Assembly: GCA_946221065.1 (NCBI GenBank)
Contig: CAMIIO010000006.1
Coordinates: forward strand, 1-64,000
DNA: 64,000 nucleotides
From: an uncultured Rothia sp.
GTDB taxonomy: Bacteria; Actinomycetota; Actinomycetes; Actinomycetales; Micrococcaceae
Direction of reading: 5' to 3'
In this document: positions 52,520 through 60,476 of the stretch, one piece after another
How the letters are laid out: each line of letters starts with the position of its first letter
Position numbering within the stretch: the stretch's first letter is position 1
The notes under the pieces: model-generated
What the model saw: only the letters and a program-made list of their open reading frames with translations
The model's database searches: none
What the model was told of the DNA's origin: nothing
Position numbers and translations under genes: made by a program

Positions 52520-53836
52520 CTAGAACGTTTCAATATCGTCGCGGTGCATAAAAGCGCCGTGACCTGTCTTCGTATCCCAGCACGTCATACCGGCCTCTTC
52601 ACTGGCACACACAATATTGCCCTTGTACACTGCATCGCCGTACTCAACCTCATACTGATCCCCAGAGGGATTCAACTTCTCTTGCCAATCAGTACCGCTG
52701 CGCTCGCTAATCAGCTGCGGGGCGGACTCGGTCGCGCTACCGCCCAGATTAAACGCCCAGTTCGGATCACCATTCGTGGTGCCCAAATGACTCTTCTTCT
52801 TACGGAAAGACTCCACACCGCAACGAGCCGAAGAACCATCAGCATTTATTACGCAACCCAGATTTCCCGTAGGTGATACGAGCAAGAACTCATCCTCGCC
52901 GGAGTTATTCGTCGTTGCCCAGCTAGAACGCAATTCTTCCGCAGAGCCAGGAACGGAAGTCCCGACGCCGTGATACGCCTTATCCGGTATGTTCGCCGTC
53001 GTACTGTGTGAAGAGCCAGAGCTACTCTTATCGCCACCTACAAACCAGGCACGTTTCACACCAACCGTGGTAGGAGTGTAAGGGCCAGCCTTGTATTCGC
53101 TAATTTTTACCTTCCACAGGTCCTCGGATTGATTGAGGGTGTCTGTGCCTTCGCCGTCAAAACCATAAGCGGCCCACTGGGAGGAGTCGGGGCAACCCGA
53201 AACACACCAATAGTAGGGTGCGGGAACGCCCTCATAGAACTGCGGGGTGCCGTTGTAGCGAGCCTGAAAAACTTTTCCGTCCTCAGTCTCGAACTCAAAC
53301 GGGTGCTTGGTGCTGGGGCTCTCATAGGATTTGCTACTGGTAGAAACGCCGGTATAGACGTTCACAATGTTTTTGCTGGCATTTCTTAGGCACGCAATTT
53401 TTGCCGAGGGCGAGGGCGCGGGAACACACGCCACCGCACCGGCTGCCGTGGGTGAACACGAAACGGCACCGTCGCCTCGGGCGTAGGCAGAACCGGTGTT
53501 ACAGCTCAGGGAGGACCCACTGGTTGTATTTTCTACGGAGAAGTCGGAGCTTAATGACTCGGAAGAAGCCCACGGGTTAACGTCAATAATTTCGGTGGAT
53601 TCGGTGGCTTCCGCGCTTGAACTTGCCGATTCTGTGGGGGTGTTGGACGCCGTCGGGGTGGGGGTGTCTGAGCTTGCGTTAGTGGTGGGTGCGGAGCTTG
53701 AAGCAGTGGGGGTAGGCGTGTTGGAGAGGAGACTTTCGGAATCTGAGGAGTTGGAGCAGCCCGCCAGGAGAAGGACAGTGGCGGAAAGGGCCGCTATAGC
53801 GGGGGATATTTTTGTGTGGTGGGGGATTTTATACAT
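52520..53836 (-). CDS. Large lipoprotein of unknown function
   Basis: A 438-aa lipoprotein: signal 'ISPAIAALSATVLLLAGCSN' (lipobox LAGC), a Thr/Ser/Pro-rich linker to about residue 95, then a Cys-rich domain with about ten cysteines ('GSSLSCNTGSAYARGDGAVS', 'YWCVSGCPDSSQWAAYGFDG'). The last 100 residues ('NLGCVINADGSSARCGVESF', 'GNIVCASEEAGMTCWDTKTG') look like a disulphide-bonded beta domain that resembles repeats in other actinobacterial surface lipoproteins. Role unknown. Confidence 0.75.
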   Translation of the reverse strand: MYKIPHHTKISPAIAALSATVLLLAGCSNSSDSESLLSNTPTPTASSSAPTTNASSDTPTPTASNTPTESASSSAEATESTEIIDVNPWASSESLSSDFSVENTTSGSSLSCNTGSAYARGDGAVSCSPTAAGAVACVPAPSPSAKIACLRNASKNIVNVYTGVSTSSKSYESPSTKHPFEFETEDGKVFQARYNGTPQFYEGVPAPYYWCVSGCPDSSQWAAYGFDGEGTDTLNQSEDLWKVKISEYKAGPYTPTTVGVKRAWFVGGDKSSSGSSHSTTANIPDKAYHGVGTSVPGSAEELRSSWATTNNSGEDEFLLVSPTGNLGCVINADGSSARCGVESFRKKKSHLGTTNGDPNWAFNLGGSATESAPQLISERSGTDWQEKLNPSGDQYEVEYGDAVYKGNIVCASEEAGMTCWDTKTGHGAFMHRDDIETF

Positions 53837-53902
53837 CTTCTTATCATAAAGAATAATGACGGTTTTCTATAAGAACCCTGGGGTTGGGGTGAGCTTAAAC
53901 GG

Positions 53903-53967
53903 AATGTACCGCTTTCCTTACAACCGCACGTATTTTTGACGTGCCGGTGTAACGAAAGCGGTACATT
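53903..53967. repeat. 65-bp palindromic repeat, copy 5
   Basis: Identical or nearly identical to copy 4 (subfamily B). It lies 20 bp downstream of the nhaA stop at 53,987. Confidence 0.9.
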
Positions 53968-53986
53968 ACCCGCTAGTGAGACAAAC

Positions 53987-55399
53987 CTAGCTCAGCCGGC
54001 GCCCCGTGTCATCGGTGAACACATCGGGGATGCCGTCTTTGTTCTCGTCCACGTTTTCCTTCGCCTCAACATCCTTGTAATGCTTATTGCGCAGTGAGAG
54101 CAGGAAGCCACCCAGCACCGCCGCCGTCACCGAACCCACCAGAATACCCACCTTGGCGTTCTCGGTGTGCTCCGAACCGGTTTCGAAAGACAGCTCGGCA
54201 ACCAGCAAGGACACGGTAAAACCAATACCGGCGGTAACAGCCATACTGATTACGTCCACCCACTGAATATCCGGGTCCAGGTTGGCGCTACGCAACCGGG
54301 TGACCAGCCAGGTAGTTGCCGTAATACCGAACGTCTTACCCACAACCAGACCCAGAATAATACCCAGCGCCACGGTGTCGCCCAGTGCATGCGTAAAGCC
54401 ACTCAAGCCACCCACGTTCACGCCGGCGGAGAAGAACGCAAAAATCGGCACGCACACCAGGGAGGACAGCGGGCGCAGGCGGTGCTCCATCACCTCGGCA
54501 AGGCTGGCGCTCGCGTCCACCTTTTCAGCTTGTTTGGAGTAGCGCACGGGAACGCAGAATCCCAGGACGACGCCGGCAATAGTGGCGTGAATACCGGATT
54601 CAAGGAACAGTGCCCAGGTAATCACACCCAGCGGCAACAAGATTACCCATGCGGCCCAGGGCTTCACATGGAAGAAGGCTTCAAAGCGGTGTGTAATCCA
54701 CAGGTAAAGTCCAATGGGCACAATGGCGCAGAGCAGGTAGACGCCACGGAAATTATCCGTGTAGAAGAGGGCAATAATAAAAATCGCGATGAGGTCATCC
54801 ACCACAGCCAGGGTGAGCAGGAAGGTGCGGAGCGCCGAGGGAATGTAGGATCCGACGGCGGTAATGACGGCGACGGCAAAAGCGATGTCCGTGGCCGCGG
54901 GGATAGCCCAGCCGTGGGCGGCGGTGCCGTCGTTGTGGTTAATGAGGAAGTAGATGATAGCGGGGGTCATGGCGCCACCGAAGGCGGCGGCAATGGGAAC
55001 GATTGCCCTGCCGGGGTCACGCAAGTCGCCCTTTACAAATTCCTTTTTGAGTTCTAGACCGGTGAGGAAGAAGAACACCACCAGTAGGCCGTCCGCCGCC
55101 CACATACTCACGGGCATGAGTAGGTGGTGGAAGCCGGGTAGCTCAGCACCGAGTTCGGTATCGCGTACCCCAAAGTAGAACGGGCTCGCCGGAGTATTGG
55201 AGAGCACAATGGCAAGTACGGTTGCCGCCAGCAGCACAAAACCACCCAGCGACTCCTTGCGCAGAATCTCGCTAATGCGAGTGGATTCTGCGTAGGTGCC
55301 ACGGGCAAAGGCTACGTTGTGTGAGCCGCTCTCGCGGGGGTTGAGGTTTTCTGCCTCGGTGGCTTCATCGTGCCGGGGGGAGTACGGTGTAGAAGACAT
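53987..55399 (-). CDS. nhaA: Na+/H+ antiporter NhaA, copy 1
   Basis: A 470-aa membrane protein with 12 helices. The NhaA core is present: 'WAIPAATDIAFAVAVITAVG' (paired Asp region of TM4/5) and 'RTFLLTLAVVDDLIAIFIIA' (VDD, Asp163/164 of E. coli). It expels Na+ or Li+ for protons. The N-terminal extension (40 aa) is hydrophilic. The C-terminal tail carries 'DENKDGIPDVFTDDTG', a DxNxDGxxD loop like calcium-binding loops, not part of E. coli NhaA. A second copy lies directly upstream. Confidence 0.93.
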   Translation of the reverse strand: MSSTPYSPRHDEATEAENLNPRESGSHNVAFARGTYAESTRISEILRKESLGGFVLLAATVLAIVLSNTPASPFYFGVRDTELGAELPGFHHLLMPVSMWAADGLLVVFFFLTGLELKKEFVKGDLRDPGRAIVPIAAAFGGAMTPAIIYFLINHNDGTAAHGWAIPAATDIAFAVAVITAVGSYIPSALRTFLLTLAVVDDLIAIFIIALFYTDNFRGVYLLCAIVPIGLYLWITHRFEAFFHVKPWAAWVILLPLGVITWALFLESGIHATIAGVVLGFCVPVRYSKQAEKVDASASLAEVMEHRLRPLSSLVCVPIFAFFSAGVNVGGLSGFTHALGDTVALGIILGLVVGKTFGITATTWLVTRLRSANLDPDIQWVDVISMAVTAGIGFTVSLLVAELSFETGSEHTENAKVGILVGSVTAAVLGGFLLSLRNKHYKDVEAKENVDENKDGIPDVFTDDTGRRLS

Positions 55400-55451
55400 T
55401 CTCGCGATTGACCCTTCTATCTGTGCAGTTATGTGTGAGTTCTGAAAGCGA

Positions 55452-55496
55452 AAACTCCCCTCCTGAGCTGCCTGGGCAGGTGGAGGGGAGTTTGCG
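55452..55496 (-). terminator. Terminator between the two nhaA genes
   Basis: AAACTCCCCTCC pairs with GGAGGGGAGTTT; an inner CTGCC/GGCAG stem fills the loop. It lies about 90 bp after the stop of nhaA copy 2, so the two antiporters are largely separate transcription units. Confidence 0.8.
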
Positions 55497-55582
55497 CGGC
55501 TTGCTGTTATGACACTTTACTCTTGCGGTGTTTATTGAAATATGAGTAGCCGCTGAGAGTATCGCTATGTGGACGCCCTGAT

Positions 55583-56929
55583 TTAGCGGGTGGGCGCCGC
55601 CTTGCCGGTGTCATCGGTGAAAACGTCCGGTACGCCGTCGTCGTTAAGATCTTCGGTTTCTTTTTCGGCAAGCTGCTTGAAGTGCTTGTTGCGGGAGCCG
55701 AGAATGAGTGAGCCTACGCAGGCGGCGAGTACGGAGGCGGTGAGGACGGCGATCTTGGCGTAGTCGTTGTAGTCGGAGCCAATGCCGAAGGAGAGCTCGG
55801 CAATGAGTAGGGACACTGTAAAGCCGATGCCGCCCAGCGCAGCCAGACCAATAACGTCTATCCACTTAATGTCCGAGTCCAGGTTTGCCTGGCGCAGGCG
55901 GGTTACCAGCCAGGTTGCGCCGGTGATACCCAGCATTTTTCCGCCGACGAGCGCCACAATAATACCCAGCGCAATGGGCTGTGAAACCGCCTGGGTGAAG
56001 CCGCTGAAACCACCAATTGCCACGCCCGCGGAGAAAAAGGCAAAGACTGGAACGCAGAAGCCTGCGGAGAATGGGCGGACGCGGTGTTCCATGACCTCGG
56101 CAAGACCGTGTTCGGCGTTTGCCTGTTTGGCTCGGTTGTTCATGCGAACCGGCACGAGGAAAGCGAGAACTACTCCGGCGATGGTGGCGTGAATACCGGA
56201 GTTTAGGAAGAGCGCCCACACTACGGCGCCGATGGGTAGCAGGATAAACCAGGCGGCGCTGGGTTTGAGGTGGAAAAGTTTCTCGCCCAAGCGTGCCACT
56301 ACGGCGTAAAGGATGAGCGGAATCAGTGCCCAGAGTAGGTAGTGGACTTTGAGCTCGGTGGTATAGAAGAGGGCGATAATGACGATGGCAATGAGGTCGT
56401 CGACTACCGCCAGGGTGAGGAGGAAGGTTCGTAATGCCGCGGGTAAGTGCGTGCCGATGACGGCGAGCACGGCGACGGCGAACGCGATGTCCGTAGCCGC
56501 AGGAATGGCCCAGCCCCCTAGTGCTTCTGCGCTGGAATTCAGGTTGATGAGGGTGTAAATCAGGGCGGGGACGGCGACGCCGCCGGCAGCGGCGACAACC
56601 GGCACGAGGGCGTTACCGGGGTTGCGTAGATCGCCCACTACAAATTCTTTTTTGAGCTCTAGCCCGGCGAGGAAGAAGAATACGGCGAGTAGACCGTCCG
56701 CTGCCCAGTGGCCGAGAGAAAGTTTAAGGTGAAAGTCGCCAATGTCCTTGCCCAGGTAGGTATCGCGTAGACCAAAGTAAAAATCTTGTGCCGGGGTATT
56801 AGCAAGAATAAGCGCTAAAACGGTGGCGCCTAGGAGAATAAATCCGCCTACGGATTCTTTGCGGAGAATATCGGTAATGCGTTGGGATTCGCGGTGAGAG
56901 CCGCGTGCCAGGGTGGTGTGTGTGCTCAT
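55583..56929 (-). CDS. nhaA: Na+/H+ antiporter NhaA, copy 2
   Basis: A 448-aa paralogue of the adjacent NhaA, with the same motifs ('WAIPAATDIAFAVAVLAVIG', 'RTFLLTLAVVDDLIAIVIIA') and a hydrophilic tail with 'DLNDDGVPDVFTDDTG'. The N-terminal extension is shorter (about 15 aa) and starts 'STHTTLARGSHRESQRITDI', similar to the other copy after its extension. Tandem duplication is clear. Divergent from a MarR regulator gene, 380 bp apart. Confidence 0.93.
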   Translation of the reverse strand: MSTHTTLARGSHRESQRITDILRKESVGGFILLGATVLALILANTPAQDFYFGLRDTYLGKDIGDFHLKLSLGHWAADGLLAVFFFLAGLELKKEFVVGDLRNPGNALVPVVAAAGGVAVPALIYTLINLNSSAEALGGWAIPAATDIAFAVAVLAVIGTHLPAALRTFLLTLAVVDDLIAIVIIALFYTTELKVHYLLWALIPLILYAVVARLGEKLFHLKPSAAWFILLPIGAVVWALFLNSGIHATIAGVVLAFLVPVRMNNRAKQANAEHGLAEVMEHRVRPFSAGFCVPVFAFFSAGVAIGGFSGFTQAVSQPIALGIIVALVGGKMLGITGATWLVTRLRQANLDSDIKWIDVIGLAALGGIGFTVSLLIAELSFGIGSDYNDYAKIAVLTASVLAACVGSLILGSRNKHFKQLAEKETEDLNDDGVPDVFTDDTGKAAPTR

Positions 56930-57256
56930 AGTGCTTTCTGGGTTGCGAAACTATGGGCTACTCTTCCGCTCGGGAGCGGAGTTGTTGAGTAGGCAGACCA
57001 GTCTTCCCTGCACACCTTGTTGTGGATTCACTCCAAACACGCAGAATCCTATCATAAGTAGGGTGATTATTTTGTGGAGGTGTGGCGGGTGGTACGTAGA
57101 CATGTGGTGTGCGCTACGTGGCGAGGGCGAATTGTGGGGCTAAAGAGTCTGTTGGGCGATTTAAATATAGGAAGTATCACACCGTATTTTCATATAGTGG
57201 AGACGGTTCTGTAATAAGAGACCACAATTCTTTTTTACCCCGCAAGAGATCTAAAA

Positions 57257-57285
57257 TTGACATGAAGAAATAATTTCCATATCAA
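57257..57285 (+). promoter_or_regulatory. Promoter of the marR gene
   Basis: A perfect -35 TTGACA (57,257-57,262) and TATCAA (57,280-57,285) at 17-bp spacing. Transcription would start near 57,292, which places the start codon at 57,310 rather than 57,292. Confidence 0.6.
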
Positions 57286-57309
57286 CTAATAATGAAGGTA
57301 GTACACACT

Positions 57310-57882
57310 ATGAGCACAGAGCGCCCCGCGCACCAGCTAAACCCCGGCGAGGATGCTCCCTGGCTCACTGAAGATGAACGCGATGGCTGGCTGTTTCTCA
57401 CCACGGTATTTTTTAGCCTCCCCGGCAAACTGGAAGCCCAGCTACAGCGCGATTCCGGGCTGAGCTTTGTGGAATATATGGTGTTGGCAATGCTCTCCGA
57501 ATCTCCCGAGCACGCTTTGAGTATGTCCGAACTCGCGCGCCAAACCAGCACGCTAGCGCCCCGACTCTCTCGCGTGGTTACTCGACTGGAAAATAGCGGT
57601 TTTGTAACCCGCACGATTTCCTCCGAGGATCGTCGAGTATATATCTGTCACCTGGAGGCACCCGGACTGGAAAAGGTGCAGCAGGCCGCGCCCGGACACG
57701 TGATGGAAGTACGCCGACAAATCTTTGACCGTCTGGGTCCTCGTCAGGCCAAGCAGCTGGCTAAGATCGGTGAATCTGTGCTGGGGGATAAGCCTTCGGA
57801 GGTGGTAACGGTAAAGAAAACTCTGCCCACAGATCAGACTCTGAAAACCGGCGGGAAATCACGGATTCAGCGCAAGAAGTAA
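57310..57882 (+). CDS. MarR family transcriptional regulator
   Basis: A 190-aa regulator. The winged helix spans about 55-125 ('LSMSELARQTSTLAPRLSRV', 'VTRLENSGFVTRTISSEDRR'). MarR proteins repress efflux, redox or virulence genes until a phenolic or oxidised ligand binds. The ATG at 57,310 behind GAAGG is preferred to the ATG at 57,292, which would sit at the predicted transcription start. The C-terminal 25 residues are Lys/Thr-rich and disordered. It lies alone, divergent from nhaA; control of nhaA is possible but unproven. Confidence 0.88.
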   Translation: MSTERPAHQLNPGEDAPWLTEDERDGWLFLTTVFFSLPGKLEAQLQRDSGLSFVEYMVLAMLSESPEHALSMSELARQTSTLAPRLSRVVTRLENSGFVTRTISSEDRRVYICHLEAPGLEKVQQAAPGHVMEVRRQIFDRLGPRQAKQLAKIGESVLGDKPSEVVTVKKTLPTDQTLKTGGKSRIQRKK

Positions 57883-57970
57883 ACACGCCCCTTCAGGGAG
57901 ATGTTTTGAGTCCAGCCTTTATGCGGTAGCGCGTGAGGCTGGGCTTAGCTGTTTAAAAGTAGTCTGGGGT

Positions 57971-58458
57971 TTATCCACAGAAGTTATCCACATCGTGGAA
58001 AACTTACACGAATGTGATTAGATTTCACTTTCTCTTAAGTTTTTTGTAGACATCTTGTAGGGGTGATGAGGTAAAAACCCGTCTTTCCGCAGTTTTTGGG
58101 GTGTCCGACGACGTCGGGGGCGGGTGACGCGGTGCGGACAGCCGAGGGCGCAAAAAAGCTTTTCCACACCTGTGGATAACTCTGTGCACAATATCCACTT
58201 AAGGTGTGTAGAAGTTAATGGGATTGTGTAAAAACTGCTGTTTTTATGGGGGTTTCTGCATGAAAAAAGCGGTTATCCACAGAAGTTATCCACACGGTGG
58301 AAAACTTACATCAATGTGATTTTCGAAGATAGTTTTGAAAAACGACAGATGGGCAGGGTAGGTAATGGCGGAATTTCTGCGGATTTTGTGGAGATAAGAA
58401 GAATCTTTCCGATATATCTTCGATACGCCCGCAGAAAATATCCACCACCTGTGGATAA
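57971..58458. promoter_or_regulatory. Cluster of six perfect DnaA boxes in duplicated units
   Basis: Perfect TTATCCACA boxes start at 57,971, 57,984, 58,273 and 58,286; perfect complements TGTGGATAA start at 58,171 and 58,450. A relaxed box (TTTTCCACA) sits at 58,160. A ~50-bp block around each direct pair and a ~37-bp block around each inverted box are repeated 302 and 279 bp apart, so the region arose by duplication. No gene lies in 57,883-58,559. No dnaA or dnaN is nearby, so a secondary DnaA-binding locus (datA-like titration or timing site) is more likely than oriC. Confidence 0.7.
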
Positions 58459-58559
58459 CTTTCTGCACAGTATGCACAGGGCAGAATGGGAAAATAATGC
58501 CCCGCACAGCGGCTAAGCCATACGGGGCAGGATTATCCAAAAAGATACGGGAAGAAACC

Positions 58560-58883
58560 CTAGTGCCGCACGTTCTCAGAGAACTCGGGGTGCTTCTGCA
58601 ACCAGCGATCCACAAAAGAGCAGGCGGGAATCAGCATAAACCCCTGCGCAATTGATTGCTCCACTGCTTCCCGAATCAGCTGTGAGGCAAGCCCGCGTCC
58701 GCCAAACTCTGGCCGCACAACGGTGTGCGGAAAAGTGCGTAGCGCGACGCCGTCGTCATCGGTGGAGTCAATAAACACCGCAAAACCGGCGGGCGTACCC
58801 GAGTTATCCACATGAATCTCAAAGGCACGCTCACCGCCCTGCGAACCGATCCGAACATCCGGGTTCTCTACTGTTGCTTCCAT
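58560..58883 (-). CDS. GNAT-type N-acetyltransferase (YjdJ-like)
   Basis: A 107-aa protein. 'VALRTFPHTVVRPEFGGRGL' followed by 'ASQLIREAVEQSIAQGFMLI' holds the acetyl-CoA loop, and 'PACSFVDRWLQKHPEF' is the typical end of the small GNAT_acetyltr_2 group. The substrate is unknown. It is 26 bp downstream of the pirin gene on the same strand and probably co-transcribed. A DnaA box (58,804) lies inside the coding sequence. Confidence 0.85.
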   Translation of the reverse strand: MEATVENPDVRIGSQGGERAFEIHVDNSGTPAGFAVFIDSTDDDGVALRTFPHTVVRPEFGGRGLASQLIREAVEQSIAQGFMLIPACSFVDRWLQKHPEFSENVRH

Positions 58884-58909
58884 TATGTTCTCCTTTTTCG
58901 TAGTGGGGT

Positions 58910-60005
58910 TTAGTAGTGTTCGCCACGCAACCGTAGCTTCACATTAGGAAGTTGCGGAGCGGGAATTGGCTTGGGCTGATTCGGTGGGAACTCCCCAAAT
59001 TGCGGGAAGGGCGTGCCATCTGGGTAAGTACTTCCCATGAGGTCATCGGTCAGGCGTACCGTTTGCCCGGTAGGTACCGGGGACTCCTCGCTGGCGGGTT
59101 CAAAACCCATCTCCTGCATGTAGCGGGAACGCCAGAGCTCCACTTCCTCATGGCTACGACCCACAAAGTTCCACCACATCACAATCTGCTCACCCAGCGG
59201 TTTGCCGCCGAGCAAGACGGCGGTGACGGGTTCATCGCCGGCAGCGATAGTGAGGGCGGTGCGACCCGTGGGGGGTAAAGCCGATGGCGTTCTCCGGAAT
59301 CTCCACCCCATCCAAGTAAACTGCTCCGGTTGCCTGAACCAGCCCGTGCTCGTGTTCGGTGGGAACCTCAACCTCCACAGAGGCACCCGGTTCAAGCGTG
59401 AACTCAACGCCAGTGAGCGGAATATGCGTTTTTACCGGCGAGGTAGCACCCAATAGTGAGCCGAGGAATACTCGGGTGGAATACCCTTCGCCGGTTACCG
59501 GCTCGGGCGTAAATGATTGGAGAGTGGGCTGGTTAAAGCGGTGCTCACTGGGCGGCGCATACCAGAGCTGCAAACCGCTGAGCACCGTGGTATCTGCGGA
59601 AGAAAACTCGGAGTGGGTAATGCCGGTGCCGGCGTTCATCAGGTTCACGGCACCCGGCCGCACGGTTGCCCAGTTTCCGGCGGAGTCCATGTGGTCGATA
59701 TTGCCTTCAAACAACCAAGATACGGTAGCAAGCCCGGTATGCGGGTGACGCGGTACTTGCATGCCACCGGTGCTGGCGACGTCGTCGGGGCCAAAGGCGT
59801 CGCAGAAGCACCAGGCACCAATGAGGGAGCGCGCTTTTTGCGGTAGGGCCCGGTAAACGGTCATGGCGCGGGGGCCGCCGAGGGGAACGGGGCGAGGTTC
59901 AAGGATTTCGACGACGCCGCGCTCGCACTCTTGCACGGTGACGCCGTCGGAGAGCCCTTGACTATTGCAGATTCGTTCTTGGGGGTTTTGTTCTGTGTTG
60001 CTCAT
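58910..60005 (-). pseudogene. Pirin family protein, frameshifted at a G6 tract
   Basis: Two overlapping frames together encode a 364-aa pirin. The upstream part (from ATG 60,005) has the cupin metal site 'MQVPRHPHTGLATVSWLFEG' and 'LMNAGTGITHSEFS', ending 'PENAIGFTP'. The downstream part continues 'PTGRTALTIAAGDEPVTAVL' and 'PLGEQIVMWWNFVGRSHEEV'. The frame changes at a run of six G on the plus strand (59,270-59,275): removing one base restores a continuous pirin. Pirins are iron-binding redox proteins or quercetinase-like enzymes. Slippage, a sequencing error or a real null allele are all possible. Confidence 0.8.
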
Positions 60006-60057
60006 GGGTTCATTATGGCACCGATAACACTGGGCGGACTTCCCCGCCTCACTCCTA

Positions 60058-60120
60058 CGTTGAGGTGTCAAAAATATGCACTTTTTGGGGCGAAAAGTGC
60101 ATATTTTTGACACCTCAACG
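60058..60120. repeat. 28-bp perfect inverted repeat, 7-nt loop
   Basis: The arms (60,058-60,085 and 60,093-60,120) begin CGTTGAGGTGTCAAAAATAT and end in GCACTTTT; the loop is TGGGGCG. There is no mismatch in 28 pairs. It lies upstream of the pirin start. It could be a mobile mini-element, a terminator working in both directions, or a strong operator. Confidence 0.85.
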
Positions 60121-60277
60121 TGGCGAGGGGAAACATAAGGAAATCTTCTTCCTCTTCCTGGGAGCTTCCTGTAGTCTAGACATCAACCACATGTGGTTCT
60201 TATTACAACGTAACGACCTGTAATTTCTTTCTGCGGAAAGTATTCGGTATATACATGTACTCGAAGGAGAGTATGAA

Positions 60278-60384
60278 ATGACCCCCCCATCAAAAAGATA
60301 TGTGCAGTTGTAGCCGGCGTAGTTAGCTTTGGAAGGACTGCACAAATTATTAGTAAAATTAACGATGGGGGCAGACTGGGTTAA
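60278..60384 (+). pseudogene. Small hydrophobic peptide ORF interrupted at a C7 tract
   Basis: The ATG at 60,278 is preceded by AAGGAG at 8-nt spacing. As written, the frame stops after 11 codons. One extra C in the C7 run (60,282-60,288) would give a 35-residue peptide: MTPP, then 'IKKICAVVAGVVSFGRTAQI', then 'ISKINDGGRLG', ending at TAA 60,382-60,384. The peptide is a short cationic amphipathic/hydrophobic helix without a leader. A hairpin terminator follows 41 bp later. The gene is the first before a MacAB-like exporter. Could be a small antimicrobial or membrane peptide, or a chance frame. Confidence 0.4.
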
Positions 60385-60424
60385 GCAGGTGTAGCTCCTA
60401 GAACTTTAGTCTTTTATACCTAGA

Positions 60425-60457
60425 AGCCAGAGTGGCGAAGGTGCCGCTCCGGCTTTC
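60425..60457 (+). terminator. Hairpin before the lipoprotein gene
   Basis: AGCCAGAGTGGC pairs with GCCGCTCCGGCT (two wobble pairs) around a short GAAGGT loop, followed by TTTC. It separates the small peptide ORF from the lipoprotein gene. Confidence 0.5.
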
Positions 60458-60476
60458 ACACTACGAAAGAACCAAC

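Noticed and set aside
43992..53967. CRISPR array
   Set aside because: The five repeats are 65 bp long and lie 1-6 kb apart between genes, not in a regular repeat-spacer array; no cas genes.
54167..55057. 296-codon plus-strand ORF opposite nhaA
   Set aside because: It is His/Gly/Gln-rich shadow coding antisense to well-conserved NhaA helices, with no ribosome site.
57971..58458. Calling the DnaA-box cluster oriC
   Set aside because: No dnaA, dnaN, rpmH or gyrB is nearby and no clear AT-rich unwinding element is visible; skew across the genome cannot be seen from here.
60432..60476. Upstream start of the lipoprotein at 60,477
   Set aside because: The added 15 residues spoil the lipoprotein signal and the DNA forms a hairpin terminator.
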